A DNA stretch of 64,000 nucleotides from Helicobacter sp. MIT 11-5569 (GCF_000765695.2 NZ_JRPB02000003.1:124001-188000), one strand, 5' to 3'; counted from the first letter of the stretch, positions 1 through 8,371 are shown. A program made the numbers and translations. The notes: generated by a model not told the origin, from the letters alone.

Positions 1-1665
1 GACGATATTCCAGACTATGGTGGCGATGCACCCTTGTGGAAATATGAGAGGGATTCTAAAGATAATAATATCCAGCCAATCACCACTGATGAGTTAAAAT
101 CATTACTACAAAAAATCCATAATTACCTATGGAATGGCGGCAAGCGAAATCCAGCAGAAGCTTTTAGTGAATTTAGTAAGATTATTTTTACTAAGATTAT
201 GGATGAAAAAATTGCTGAATATGATGCGGATTACAATAAAGAATATTATGAATTTCAAAAAAATCGCGATGAGGATAAATACGCATTAGGGAAGCGAATA
301 AAAGAACTTTACAACCGCTATAAAGAAAAAGATAAAAATGTTTTTGATAACTCCTTGATTCTCGATGCTGATGAAATAAAATTTCTTGTTGAGAATTTAG
401 AATCAATTAATCTTAGTAAAACAGATTTGGATATCAAAGGACAAGTTTTTCAAAAGTTTTTTGCCGACTTTTTTAAAGGCACAGCAGGACAATATTTCAC
501 ACCTCTTAATATTGTCAAATTTATTGTGCAATGTTTTGATATTACAAAAGATGATTTAGTGTTAGATCCAAGTTGCGGAAGTGGAGGGTTTTTGCTGCAA
601 ACTCTGCAGTATATGCAAGAAAAAAGCAAAAGACTTAAGGACACAACTGCACAACATAACTTTTGGCATTCCTTTGCTGAAAAAAATCTCTATGGTATAG
701 AAATTAATAGTGGGATTTCACAAACAGCTAAAATGAATATGATTATCCACGATGATGGGCATACAAATGTGATTACAGCAGATGGATTAGATTCCTTTGA
801 AAATTTTATTATTAAAAATAACAAATTCCAAAAAAATACTTTTGATTATATTTTTACTAATCCCCCTTTTGGCTCTAGTATCCCATCTAGTAAATCCTAC
901 TTTGAAAACTTTGATTTTTCTAAAAGTGAAGCGCATTTCATTGATGAAATCATCGATAAAAAATCAAACAAAAATTTAGAATCTCAAAAAAGCGAAATTC
1001 TCTTTTTAGAGAGATATTTTGATTTCTTAAAAGAAAATGGCATTGTCGCTTGTGTCTTGCCCGATGGAGTTTTGACTAATTCTAGCACACAAAATGTGCG
1101 AGATTATTTACTAGAGCGATTCTATTTGCTTGCTTCTTTTTCTCTGCCACAACATACCTTTTCAAACTATGGAGCAGGAGTAAAATCAAGCATTTTAATT
1201 TTAAAAAAGAAGCCCAAAAAGGCTTATGAATCTTTTGTTACTCAAAAAGAAGCAATTGAACAAAATAGCACTTTAAAATATAAACCAGAGATTTTATCTT
1301 TAAGAGAAGAGTGCAAAACAACGATAGCTCCACTCAATAAAGAGTTAAAATCCCTAGAAAAAGAATTTAAAAATGATTTAGAAAATAAAATCTTGAAAGA
1401 TAATATTGAGACCCTTAAAAATGAAATTGCAGATATAAAAGGAAAATACAAATTCCAAGAAGAGATTATAAGAGATAAAATAGAGAATGAAGCAAAGGAA
1501 CAGATTAAAACTTTAGAGGACTATCATATTTTTATGGCTATTGTTGAAGATATTGGCTTTGATGCCACAGGTAAGCAAACTTGCGAATATGAAGAATGTG
1601 ATTTAGCAGAAGTTGCCCAGCAGTTTAGAGAGTATTATACGCAAAATTGGGGTAAAAATGAGTAA
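1..1665 (+). CDS. hsdM: Type I restriction-modification DNA methyltransferase subunit (HsdM), 5' end outside the window
   Basis: Adenine-N6 DNA methyltransferase subunit of a type I restriction-modification system; it would methylate the sequence chosen by the HsdS partner. The frame is open from base 1, so the N-terminus is missing; the TTG at 34 is not the true start. Counting from base 1, the AdoMet-binding motif DPSCGSGGF lies near residue 189 and the catalytic NPPF motif near 287, preceded by the conserved GQYFTP segment. A charged coiled-coil stretch (about residues 410-510) follows the methylase domain. The stop overlaps the hsdS start by 8 bases, so the two are translationally coupled. 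No HsdR gene is visible; it could lie upstream or be fused to the missing N-terminus. Confidence 0.93.
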   Translation, partial: DDIPDYGGDAPLWKYERDSKDNNIQPITTDELKSLLQKIHNYLWNGGKRNPAEAFSEFSKIIFTKIMDEKIAEYDADYNKEYYEFQKNRDEDKYALGKRIKELYNRYKEKDKNVFDNSLILDADEIKFLVENLESINLSKTDLDIKGQVFQKFFADFFKGTAGQYFTPLNIVKFIVQCFDITKDDLVLDPSCGSGGFLLQTLQYMQEKSKRLKDTTAQHNFWHSFAEKNLYGIEINSGISQTAKMNMIIHDDGHTNVITADGLDSFENFIIKNNKFQKNTFDYIFTNPPFGSSIPSSKSYFENFDFSKSEAHFIDEIIDKKSNKNLESQKSEILFLERYFDFLKENGIVACVLPDGVLTNSSTQNVRDYLLERFYLLASFSLPQHTFSNYGAGVKSSILILKKKPKKAYESFVTQKEAIEQNSTLKYKPEILSLREECKTTIAPLNKELKSLEKEFKNDLENKILKDNIETLKNEIADIKGKYKFQEEIIRDKIENEAKEQIKTLEDYHIFMAIVEDIGFDATGKQTCEYEECDLAEVAQQFREYYTQNWGKNE

Positions 1666-3085
1666 AATCTTTATCAGAAAATGGAGTGAATTGAGTGGGA
1701 ATAGATTTGATGCGGAATATTATAAAGATGAATTTATGGAATTGGAGAAGACTTTACGAACTAAAACAACTTTAAAACTATCAGATTTTATTATAAGTAT
1801 TTCAAGTGGGGCTACCCCAGATAAAAAAGAATCTTGGAAATATTATACAGAAGATAAGACTAAAGGGATTCCATTTTTGCGAGTGCAAAATATTAAACCG
1901 AATACAACAATTTCAGATGATTTTATCTATATCAATGTTGAAACTCACGAAGGAATGTTAAAGCGAAGCCAAGTAAGTGAAAATGATTTAATTGTAACAA
2001 TTACAGGTAGATTAGGGACGGCAGCAGTTGCCCCTAAAGGATTTATAGGAAATATTAATCAACATTCTGTCGTAATAAAAACAAAAGATTTGCAAACAAG
2101 TAGAGCAATAGCAACATTCTTAAATACCGATATAGGAGAAAAACTAGCAAGTCGCAGAGCAACAGGAGGAACTCGTCCAGCCTTAGATTATAAGGCTCTA
2201 AAAAGCATTCCTATTGTCTATAACGAATCAATTTATTATGTAATTGAAGAGGCTAATCGATTAGCAAAAGCAAAAGAACAACAAGCAAAAGAGCTTTTAG
2301 ATTCTATTGATTCTTATCTATTAGAAGAATTAGGTATTACTATGCCATCACAAACTAATAATGCCCTAGATTCTAGAATCTTTACACAAAAAATAAGTGC
2401 CCTAAGTGGCTCTCGCTTTGACCCAAGCTATCATCAAAAATACTATCAAGATTTAGAAAATGCCTTGCAAAGCTCTCCCTATCCTTTAATAAACCTAGCT
2501 TCTATAATAGAGGATTTTAAAAAGGGTATAGAAGTTGGCAGCAGTGAGTATTCTCAAAATAAAGAGATTCCATTTATTCGGGTGAGTGATATTTCAAATA
2601 ATGGCATAGACTTTGAAAATGTGCAAAAGTTTGTTAGTGCTTCTTTGTATGAGAATCTTAAAACTTTTCAGCCACAAGAAAATGAGCTTTTATATTCCAA
2701 AGATGGCACGATAGGTATATGCTTAGAAGCAGATATGAAAAGGGATTATATTATTAGTGGAGGGATATTAAGATTAAAGCTAGTTAAAGAAGTTGATAGA
2801 TATTTTTTGCAATTTTTGCTCGCAAGCCAAATTATCAATATCTTAGCCAATCGCCAAAGTATAGGAGCAGTCATCAAGCACCTAAATATTGATAAATTTT
2901 TAAACCTAAAAATCCCCTTACCACCACTAGAAATTCAAGAACAAATTTCAAAAAAACTTTTAGATTCTAAAAATCAAGCATTAGCGTTACAAACAAAAGC
3001 AAAAGAAATTTTGAATGCGGCAAAAATTGATATAGAAAACATAATACTAGCTCCAGAATCTAGCGGGGGGGGGGGTAATATATGA
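1658..3085 (+). CDS. hsdS: Type I restriction-modification specificity subunit (HsdS) with two target-recognition domains
   Basis: DNA-specificity subunit that directs HsdM to its target. ATG 1658 is chosen because it overlaps the hsdM stop and has GGGG just upstream; an in-frame start further upstream lies inside hsdM. The 475-residue product has two half-subunits, each opening with a related segment (ELSGNRFDAEYY near residue 10, ALSGSRFDPSYH near 249) followed by a target-recognition domain and a helical spacer. The second ends with the family motif KIPLPPLEIQEQI. The last codons are made by an 11-G tract (3065-3075) giving SGGGGNI and a stop. Length and architecture are those of a complete two-domain HsdS, yet a further recognition segment follows out of frame, so the C-terminus probably phase-varies. 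Confidence 0.9.
   Translation: MSKIFIRKWSELSGNRFDAEYYKDEFMELEKTLRTKTTLKLSDFIISISSGATPDKKESWKYYTEDKTKGIPFLRVQNIKPNTTISDDFIYINVETHEGMLKRSQVSENDLIVTITGRLGTAAVAPKGFIGNINQHSVVIKTKDLQTSRAIATFLNTDIGEKLASRRATGGTRPALDYKALKSIPIVYNESIYYVIEEANRLAKAKEQQAKELLDSIDSYLLEELGITMPSQTNNALDSRIFTQKISALSGSRFDPSYHQKYYQDLENALQSSPYPLINLASIIEDFKKGIEVGSSEYSQNKEIPFIRVSDISNNGIDFENVQKFVSASLYENLKTFQPQENELLYSKDGTIGICLEADMKRDYIISGGILRLKLVKEVDRYFLQFLLASQIINILANRQSIGAVIKHLNIDKFLNLKIPLPPLEIQEQISKKLLDSKNQALALQTKAKEILNAAKIDIENIILAPESSGGGGNI
2895..2917 (+). repeat. Direct repeat copy 1 (23 bases) in hsdS
   Basis: Exact 23-base direct repeat of 3574-3596. It encodes the start of the conserved segment just before KIPLPP at the end of the second recognition domain. 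Identity at the nucleotide level makes it a possible site for recombination between recognition domains. Confidence 0.85.
3065..3075 (+). repeat. Poly-G tract of 11 bases at the 3' end of hsdS (contingency tract)
   Basis: Eleven consecutive G residues in a strongly AT-rich region. In the present state the frame ends five codons later at 3083-3085. Loss of one G (or gain of two) would join the hsdS frame to the downstream frame through codons for VIYEFVVDFNA into the ORF at 3108. Such G tracts are the classical slipped-strand phase-variation elements of Helicobacter and Campylobacter. Confidence 0.9.
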
Positions 3086-3107
3086 ATTTGTTGTTGATTT
3101 TAATGCA

Positions 3108-3737
3108 ATGGAAAATACCCTTGCTATGAGTGAAATAATAAAATTTCAAACAAACTTACAAAAACTTTGGGGATATCCTGCGGTGAAATTGAGAGAAAAA
3201 GTATTGATTAATAATGCCTTAGAGGATACCAAAAAATATGAAAGTATTAATTATATTGATTTATCTTCAATCAATAAAGAAAATGGCAATGTTGAAAATA
3301 TTAAAAAAATACATGGTGATTTCCCTAGTCGTGCAAGGCAAAAAGTTTATGATGGTGATTTGTTGGTTTCAACTTTAAGTGGTTCTATGAAAGCTATTGC
3401 AATTATTGATAGTAAAACTGAAAATATGATTGCCTCTACAGGGTTTTTTGTTATTAGGCACACAAGTAATTTACTAAAGAATTTTTTAATGTTTATTTTA
3501 AGGACTAATTTATTTCAAGAACTACTTAAAAGAGAATCTAGTGGTGCAATTATGGCTTCAATTAATCAAAGTGAATTTTTAAACCTAAAAATCCCCCTCC
3601 CGCCTATTGAAATCCAAGAGCAGATAGCTAAGGAAATTAGCCAACGCAGAGAAAAAGCAAAGGCATTGCAAATAGAATCTAAAGCAATTTTAGAATCTGC
3701 TAAAAAAGAAGTGGAAAAGATGATATTAGGAGGATAA
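3108..3737 (+). CDS. Third HsdS target-recognition segment, at present out of frame with hsdS
   Basis: Half-length specificity subunit (209 residues from the ATG at 3108) with one target-recognition domain and a C-terminal helical spacer containing KIPLPPIEIQEQI, nearly the same as in the full hsdS upstream. The frame is open upstream of 3108 back through the poly-G tract, and no convincing ribosome-binding site precedes 3108. I therefore infer that its main expression is as the third domain of a fusion made when the tract loses one G. It might also be made separately at a low level and act as a half-subunit. It ends four bases before the next gene, whose ribosome-binding site (AGGAGGATAA) overlaps its stop. 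Confidence 0.8.
   Translation: MENTLAMSEIIKFQTNLQKLWGYPAVKLREKVLINNALEDTKKYESINYIDLSSINKENGNVENIKKIHGDFPSRARQKVYDGDLLVSTLSGSMKAIAIIDSKTENMIASTGFFVIRHTSNLLKNFLMFILRTNLFQELLKRESSGAIMASINQSEFLNLKIPLPPIEIQEQIAKEISQRREKAKALQIESKAILESAKKEVEKMILGG
3574..3596 (+). repeat. Direct repeat copy 2 (23 bases) in the third HsdS segment
   Basis: Exact match to 2895-2917, at the same point of the HsdS fold (before KIPLPP). The copies are 679 bases apart and flank the poly-G tract. Recombination between them would delete the tract and swap the recognition domain. Confidence 0.85.
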
Positions 3738-3741
3738 CTTT

Positions 3742-5391
3742 ATGGCATTTGAACCTATTGATGTTTATTTGTGGCAAGAACAGATTTTTAATTATCGTGT
3801 AGCTAAAGGTTATCTAAGCTTTAGACAACTTGCTAACTTTGAAGTTTTTAGTGGAGAATATCAAAGAGAATTAGAAAGAGAACATGAAGATAAAATTATA
3901 AAATATCTTAAAAATGAAAAATATCGTTATTTGCCTGATATTGTAATAGTGGTAAGAGATAAAGATCTTAATCTTGAGTTGTCCTTTGAAGACGAAGGCA
4001 AGCTATTAGAAAATAAACATATAGAAGTATCTCAACTTAAAGTAAATTTATTATCATTCGAAGATATTCAAAAAATGACTAGTGGGTTTGAGAATGATAA
4101 TATAGAAAATATGGATATTGAAGAGCTATCTCAAAAAATGTATGAGTATATGAATTTAGTAAAAATGTTTAATGTGAAATCTTTAGATTCTGAAATAGAT
4201 TTTTCTAAAATTAAAAGACCCTTTCACTCAATGCTTAAGCTTAGTATTAAAAAGCAAGAAGCTTTGAGAAAATTTAAAATCGTAGATGGCAATCATAGGC
4301 TTTCAGCAATTAAAAAACTTTTAGAAGATAAAGAAAATGCCTTTAATGATGACTATGTTGGTGTAACTTTTGTTTTTATGAAAGAGGGGGAGAATAGTAT
4401 CAAAGATGAATTAGCATTTTTCTATTATCTTAATTCCAAATCAAAACCACTTTTGCCTAAAGATTATTTAAGTAGAACACTAAAAGAATTTGAAGATTCT
4501 AAGGAACTTAAAGCTATTGATTGGTGGTTGTATGTGTTTAGAGAATCTAATGATAAAATTTTAGATATTTTCAAAGATTATCATAACCAATTAAAAGAGG
4601 ATGTTATTGCCAAAGCTTGCGATTATTTAGCAAAAAAGATTCAAAATAATGATGAGGAATTATTAAGTGAATTTTTTTCATTTTTGAGGGATAAGATTGA
4701 GCAAAAAGAGTTTGAAGAAATTTTAAAGCATTTTTCTGACCATAACCAACTAGCAGAATTTATTTGTATTATCTTTTTTCTCTATGAAAAAATGAAAGAT
4801 AACGAGAATGTAAAAATTGAAAAAGAAATTAAATATTTTTGTGAATGGCTTATAGAAGATGCAGAGCTAAAAAGATTCCAAGATTTTGAAAATCTCTTTT
4901 TGGTTTATCAAAATACCTATATTCCTAAGAGTTTTAAAATATTTATTGCTATGGCATTTCATGATAATGATGATGTTTTTGAAGCAATAAATGAAACAAT
5001 AGAAAAAATAAGTTTAGAGATACTTGAGGATAAGAATTTGTTAAAACCTTTAAGAATAGATAAGTATATTAAGGGAACAACTTATCAAATCGTTAATGAA
5101 ATTTTTGATCAGATTGATGAAAGAGGACTTGTGATTGCTGATATTACAAATAAAAATCCTAATGTTTATTTGGAGGTTGGTTATACTTTAGCACTTTGCC
5201 GTGCAAAAGGAATCGATGAGCAACTCATTTTGTTGTTAAAAGAAAATGAAGAGGCAGGTTTTGATTTAAAAGGATACAAACAAATTCGCTATAAAAATAT
5301 AAAAGATTTAAAGGACAATCTAGAGAAAGAATTAGAAACATATTATCAAACTAAATATATTCCAATTGAGTGGCGTAATGCCAGATTCTAA
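3742..5391 (+). CDS. DGQHR/ParB-like domain protein fused to a deoxyribosyltransferase/TIR-like domain, putative defence accessory
   Basis: A 549-residue protein I cannot assign to a named system. The N-terminal half resembles DndB/DGQHR or ParB-type proteins: a YQRELEREHEDKI segment near residue 40 and the motif DGNHRLSAI with D182, H185, R186. The C-terminal 155 residues resemble the nucleoside 2-deoxyribosyltransferase/TIR-like fold: FIAMAF near 401-406, VIADITNKNPNVYLEVGY near 464-481, with E478 at the place of the usual catalytic glutamate. A helical linker joins them. No signal peptide or membrane segment is seen, so it is cytoplasmic. A strong ribosome-binding site overlaps the end of the HsdS segment, so it belongs to the hsdM-hsdS operon. 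A sensor (DGQHR) plus nucleotide- or NAD-consuming effector is an inference. Confidence 0.75.
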   Translation: MAFEPIDVYLWQEQIFNYRVAKGYLSFRQLANFEVFSGEYQRELEREHEDKIIKYLKNEKYRYLPDIVIVVRDKDLNLELSFEDEGKLLENKHIEVSQLKVNLLSFEDIQKMTSGFENDNIENMDIEELSQKMYEYMNLVKMFNVKSLDSEIDFSKIKRPFHSMLKLSIKKQEALRKFKIVDGNHRLSAIKKLLEDKENAFNDDYVGVTFVFMKEGENSIKDELAFFYYLNSKSKPLLPKDYLSRTLKEFEDSKELKAIDWWLYVFRESNDKILDIFKDYHNQLKEDVIAKACDYLAKKIQNNDEELLSEFFSFLRDKIEQKEFEEILKHFSDHNQLAEFICIIFFLYEKMKDNENVKIEKEIKYFCEWLIEDAELKRFQDFENLFLVYQNTYIPKSFKIFIAMAFHDNDDVFEAINETIEKISLEILEDKNLLKPLRIDKYIKGTTYQIVNEIFDQIDERGLVIADITNKNPNVYLEVGYTLALCRAKGIDEQLILLLKENEEAGFDLKGYKQIRYKNIKDLKDNLEKELETYYQTKYIPIEWRNARF

Positions 5392-5440
5392 AATCATTAA
5401 AATGTAATTGCACACTATAATCTTCTTAACAAGGATATCT

Positions 5441-6179
5441 ATGCAAAAGATTCTAAAAACATTATTTCTAACTCTGTTTAGCATTGCAAGTTTGAGCACA
5501 AATCTCTTTAGTCAAACATTGCAACACAATCCGCAAAAATCCACTAATGATAAAACTAAAACCATAGAATCGCGTTTTAGGGATTATGGCATTGATGGCA
5601 CATTTGTGATAAAGCTAGGTTCTAAAACCTATATCATCAATCAAAAAAGGGCTGCTACTACTTATCCGCCCGCTTCAACTTTCAAGATTTATAACTCACT
5701 TTTTGCGTTAGATTCTGGGTTGGTAAAGAATGTTGATACGATATTTTATCGCTATAATGGAGAAAATGTTAGCTTTGAAGTGTGGAAAAATGATGCAAAT
5801 CTTAAAAATGCGATGAAATTCTCTCAAGTGCCAGCTTTTCAGCAAATCGCACGCGAGCTTGGAAGAGAAAAAATGCAAAACTACCTAAATATTCTAAATT
5901 TTGGCAATAAAAAGATAGGCAAGCTTGATTATTTTTGGCTTGATGATAGCTTGAAAATTAGCGCATTAGAGCAATTAGAATTAATGGATAAGCCATTTTG
6001 CATTGCCTTTTAGCAAAGCACACCAAAAACAAGTGAAAAGCATTTAGAGCTAGAAAGGGGCAAAGATTATACCCTATATGCCAAAAGCGGGCTTAGCAAG
6101 TTTGATAATTCTGGTGTGTCGTGTTGTGAAAGAGTGCTTAGAAATTTTCACGGGTGTAGAATTTGCAGCAAAATCTTAA
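5441..6179 (+). pseudogene. Decayed class D beta-lactamase (OXA-type) gene
   Basis: Class D beta-lactamases are periplasmic serine hydrolases of penicillins. From ATG 5441 (AAGGA upstream) there is a signal peptide, then the catalytic STFK (S79, K82), a FSQVP segment matching the SxV motif, FGN in place of YGN, and the FWLDDSLKIS segment. The frame stops at 6011-6013. Around it, bases 6003-6044 in another frame encode LPFSKAHQKQVKSI, the expected continuation. The first frame resumes at 6041 with LELERGKDYTLYAKSG (the KTG-like motif). From 6120 a third frame gives a C-terminal helix ending at TAA 6177-6179. The gene has therefore suffered frameshifts and probably a deletion of the last strand region. 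An alternative start at 5408 adds 11 residues without a better signal. Confidence 0.85.
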
Positions 6180-6198
6180 TGCGACATTACATTTATGC

Positions 6199-6204
6199 TA
6201 CAAT
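6199..6204 (+). promoter_or_regulatory. Probable -10 box TACAAT for the MBL-fold gene
   Basis: GCTACAAT lies about 32 bases before the ATG at 6236 and just after the beta-lactamase remnant ends, which fits a promoter for the metallo-hydrolase gene. Confidence 0.5.
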
Positions 6205-6235
6205 ACGCATTTACAGCAAAATCAAAGGAGTAAGA

Positions 6236-7045
6236 ATGAAAAAAATCATACTATGTTTTATTGCATTATGGGTATATGCTTTTGGTGCAGAAAGCTACCA
6301 TACAAAAATAGCTGATACTGATGTTTATGTGCTTTCATTGTTGAAGCGACCTATCAATCCTGAAATACTCATAGCTAATAATGAAGCAGATAAGGAGCTT
6401 ATCGCAAAGACATATAAAGATAAAAATGTAAAAAATCAGCAAAATGTTATGCTGCTTAAAAATAAAGACTATATTGCGCTTATAGATACAGGCTTTGAGC
6501 ATACGATAAACGAGCTCACAGAAGCATTGCAAGCTACAAATGTAAAGCCTAGCGATGTTACGCATATTATCATTACACATGGACATATGGACCATATCGG
6601 CGGATTGCTCCAAAATGATAAAAAGACTTTTCCAAATGCTAAGGTATTGATTGATAAAAAAGAGCAAGAATATTGGCTCAAAAGCGATAATAAAAAAGCT
6701 AAAAATATTTTAGAATCTCTTTTAAAAGATACGATATTTTTTGATGCGAATCCTATCTTTAAAGGTGCTTTGGTGGTTTCTCCAATCCCAGCTTATGGGC
6801 ATACTCCCGGGCATAATCTCATTATGCTACAAGATATGAAAAATAGCAAAAAACTTGTATTTTGGGCGGATTTACTGCATGCTTTTGATGTGCAAACTAA
6901 GAATCCTGATATTTCAGCGACTTATGATATAGACAAAGAGCAAGCCGCAAAGACTAGGGAAAAATTTTTGACACAATTTAAAAAAGATAAAACTTTAATT
7001 GTAGGCTCTCATGTTCCTTTTGTGAAACCTATGCTTCTTGAATAG
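6236..7045 (+). CDS. Periplasmic metallo-beta-lactamase-fold hydrolase
   Basis: MBL-fold zinc hydrolase of unknown substrate. The ATG at 6236 is preceded by AAAGGAGTAAGA; the frame extends upstream only as the tail of the beta-lactamase remnant. A hydrophobic signal peptide ends near AFGA (residue 18), so the 269-residue enzyme acts in the periplasm. The metal motif HGHMDH falls at residues 115-120, followed by GHTPGH near 190 and WADLLH, which supply further ligands. Members of this group include lactonases and quorum-quenching or glyoxalase-like enzymes; the sequence does not decide between them, and proximity to the beta-lactamase remnant is no evidence of antibiotic hydrolysis. Confidence 0.82.
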   Translation: MKKIILCFIALWVYAFGAESYHTKIADTDVYVLSLLKRPINPEILIANNEADKELIAKTYKDKNVKNQQNVMLLKNKDYIALIDTGFEHTINELTEALQATNVKPSDVTHIIITHGHMDHIGGLLQNDKKTFPNAKVLIDKKEQEYWLKSDNKKAKNILESLLKDTIFFDANPIFKGALVVSPIPAYGHTPGHNLIMLQDMKNSKKLVFWADLLHAFDVQTKNPDISATYDIDKEQAAKTREKFLTQFKKDKTLIVGSHVPFVKPMLLE

Positions 7046-7056
7046 AGGGCGATTAA

Positions 7057-7644
7057 ATGCCAATGCACCCATTTCCGCCAAGTGGTTTAAATAAGGATTC
7101 CAAAGTCCTTATTTTGGGTTCTTTTCCTTCTGTGGTTTCAAGAGAGTTAGGGTTTTACTACGCGCACCCGCAGAATCGCTTTTGGAAAGTTTTAGCGGAT
7201 TTGTTTGGTGATAAAAGCGATAAAGGCATTTTAAAGCTGCAAAACACCGATGATAAAATCGCGTTTCTTAAATCCCATTCCCTAGTGTTATGGGATATAG
7301 TGCATTCTTGTGAGATTAAAGGTTCGAGTGATAGTAGCCTAAAAAATAAAGAATTTAACGATATTTTTGCCCTGCTTGATTCAAGCAAGATTCGAATGAT
7401 TTGCCTAAATGGCACAAAAGCTACAACACTTTTTATGCAATATTGCAAAACCCGCAATTTAGAGCTTACAATCCAAACGCACCAAAATTATAAAACCCTT
7501 ATCCCTAAAGAATCTTCAAAATCTTTTTGCCAAAAATTTGGACGTGAGATTACAATCTTTTCTTTGCCTTCAACTAGTCCAGCAAATGCGAGATATAGTT
7601 TTGATAATTTGCGAGATTCTTGGAAAATATTATTAGAAATATAG
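7057..7644 (+). CDS. DNA-deoxyinosine (hypoxanthine) glycosylase, UDG superfamily
   Basis: Base-excision repair glycosylase removing hypoxanthine made by adenine deamination. The 195-residue protein shows the family opening (KVLILGSFPSVVSRE, residues 15-29), then YYAHPQNRFWKVL, where family members carry the active-site asparagine region, the LWDIVHSCEIKGSSD segment near 80, and a C-terminal LPSTSPANA matching the second catalytic loop. Start at ATG 7057, 11 bases after the MBL gene; a second ATG at 7063 is an alternative start. Probably cotranscribed with the upstream gene. It faces the marC-type gene on the opposite strand with a 17-base gap. Confidence 0.85.
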   Translation: MPMHPFPPSGLNKDSKVLILGSFPSVVSRELGFYYAHPQNRFWKVLADLFGDKSDKGILKLQNTDDKIAFLKSHSLVLWDIVHSCEIKGSSDSSLKNKEFNDIFALLDSSKIRMICLNGTKATTLFMQYCKTRNLELTIQTHQNYKTLIPKESSKSFCQKFGREITIFSLPSTSPANARYSFDNLRDSWKILLEI

Positions 7645-7661
7645 CTTTATTTTTGAAGTGT

Positions 7662-8306
7662 TTATTTAGGCGTTGGAATAACTCCCATTCCCTGTAATCC
7701 TGTAATAATCATTTGGATTCCAACTGCTATGATAAAAATTAATGCGATACGTGATAACACATACAATACAAGATGTCCTAAAATCTTTTCAATCATTGCA
7801 GAAAAATAAAATAAAATCAATAAAAAAATAAATGCGGTAACCACTGCTCCTGAAGCGATTAACATATTGCTTTCTTCTGCGATAATAATCACGGTAGAGA
7901 GTGTCCCAGGTCCCACAAGCATAGGAAAAGCCATAGGGATAACACTATGCTTTAAAAGCTCATGAAATTCTAAATCCTTGTAGCTAGAAAAATCTTGTTG
8001 CGCGTGTGAGAAAAGTAAATTTTTTAGGCTCATTACAATAATCACTAAGCCCCCAGCTATGCGTAAGCTATCTAAATTGACACGAAAAAGATATTGCATA
8101 ATAAAAGAACCACTAAAGAGAAAAAGCAAGACAATTAAAAATGCTACCCATGAGATATTTAAAAAGAGTTTTTGGCGCAAGCGAATAGGGACTTGTTCTG
8201 TCATTGCGATAAACAAGGGGAGATTGCCAAAAGGGTTTAAAACAGCGATAATTGTAACAGTTGCTACACCTATAATATAAGTAACAGATTCTATATTCTC
8301 AAACAT
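7662..8306 (-). CDS. MarC-family integral membrane protein (NAAT family)
   Basis: Six-helix inner-membrane protein of the MarC/NAAT family, 214 residues, the usual length. The N-terminal helix contains the family segment AVLNPFGNLPLF (about 21-32), helix four follows MAFPMLVGPGT (about 125-135), the repeat of the same motif. The family's transport substrate is not established; some members were annotated as amino-acid transporters, and the old multiple-antibiotic-resistance label is not supported. The ATG lies in a TTTGAG context 65 bases from the convergent ATPase gene end. A TATAAA box on this strand near 8349-8344 could be its promoter. Confidence 0.88.
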   Translation of the reverse strand: MFENIESVTYIIGVATVTIIAVLNPFGNLPLFIAMTEQVPIRLRQKLFLNISWVAFLIVLLFLFSGSFIMQYLFRVNLDSLRIAGGLVIIVMSLKNLLFSHAQQDFSSYKDLEFHELLKHSVIPMAFPMLVGPGTLSTVIIIAEESNMLIASGAVVTAFIFLLILFYFSAMIEKILGHLVLYVLSRIALIFIIAVGIQMIITGLQGMGVIPTPK

Positions 8307-8371
8307 TATGTGCCTTTAGAAAAATTTTGGGATTCTAGCATATTTTATACTAGAAAATGTGCAAGAAATCT

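Noticed and set aside
34-1665. Start of hsdM at the TTG at 34
   Set aside because: The frame is open to base 1 with family-like residues, so the true start is upstream of the window.
5408-6013. Intact beta-lactamase of 201 residues
   Set aside because: The frame stops before the KTG-like motif; downstream remnants in other frames show it is a broken gene.
6116-7045. Longer MBL-fold protein beginning at 6116
   Set aside because: Bases 6116-6179 are the tail of the beta-lactamase remnant; the ATG at 6236 has a ribosome-binding site and starts a clear signal peptide.
8328-8352. TTCTAG/CTAGAA palindrome upstream of the MarC gene as an operator
   Set aside because: Six-base arms in AT-rich sequence overlapping a TATAAA box; no second copy or known regulator supports it.
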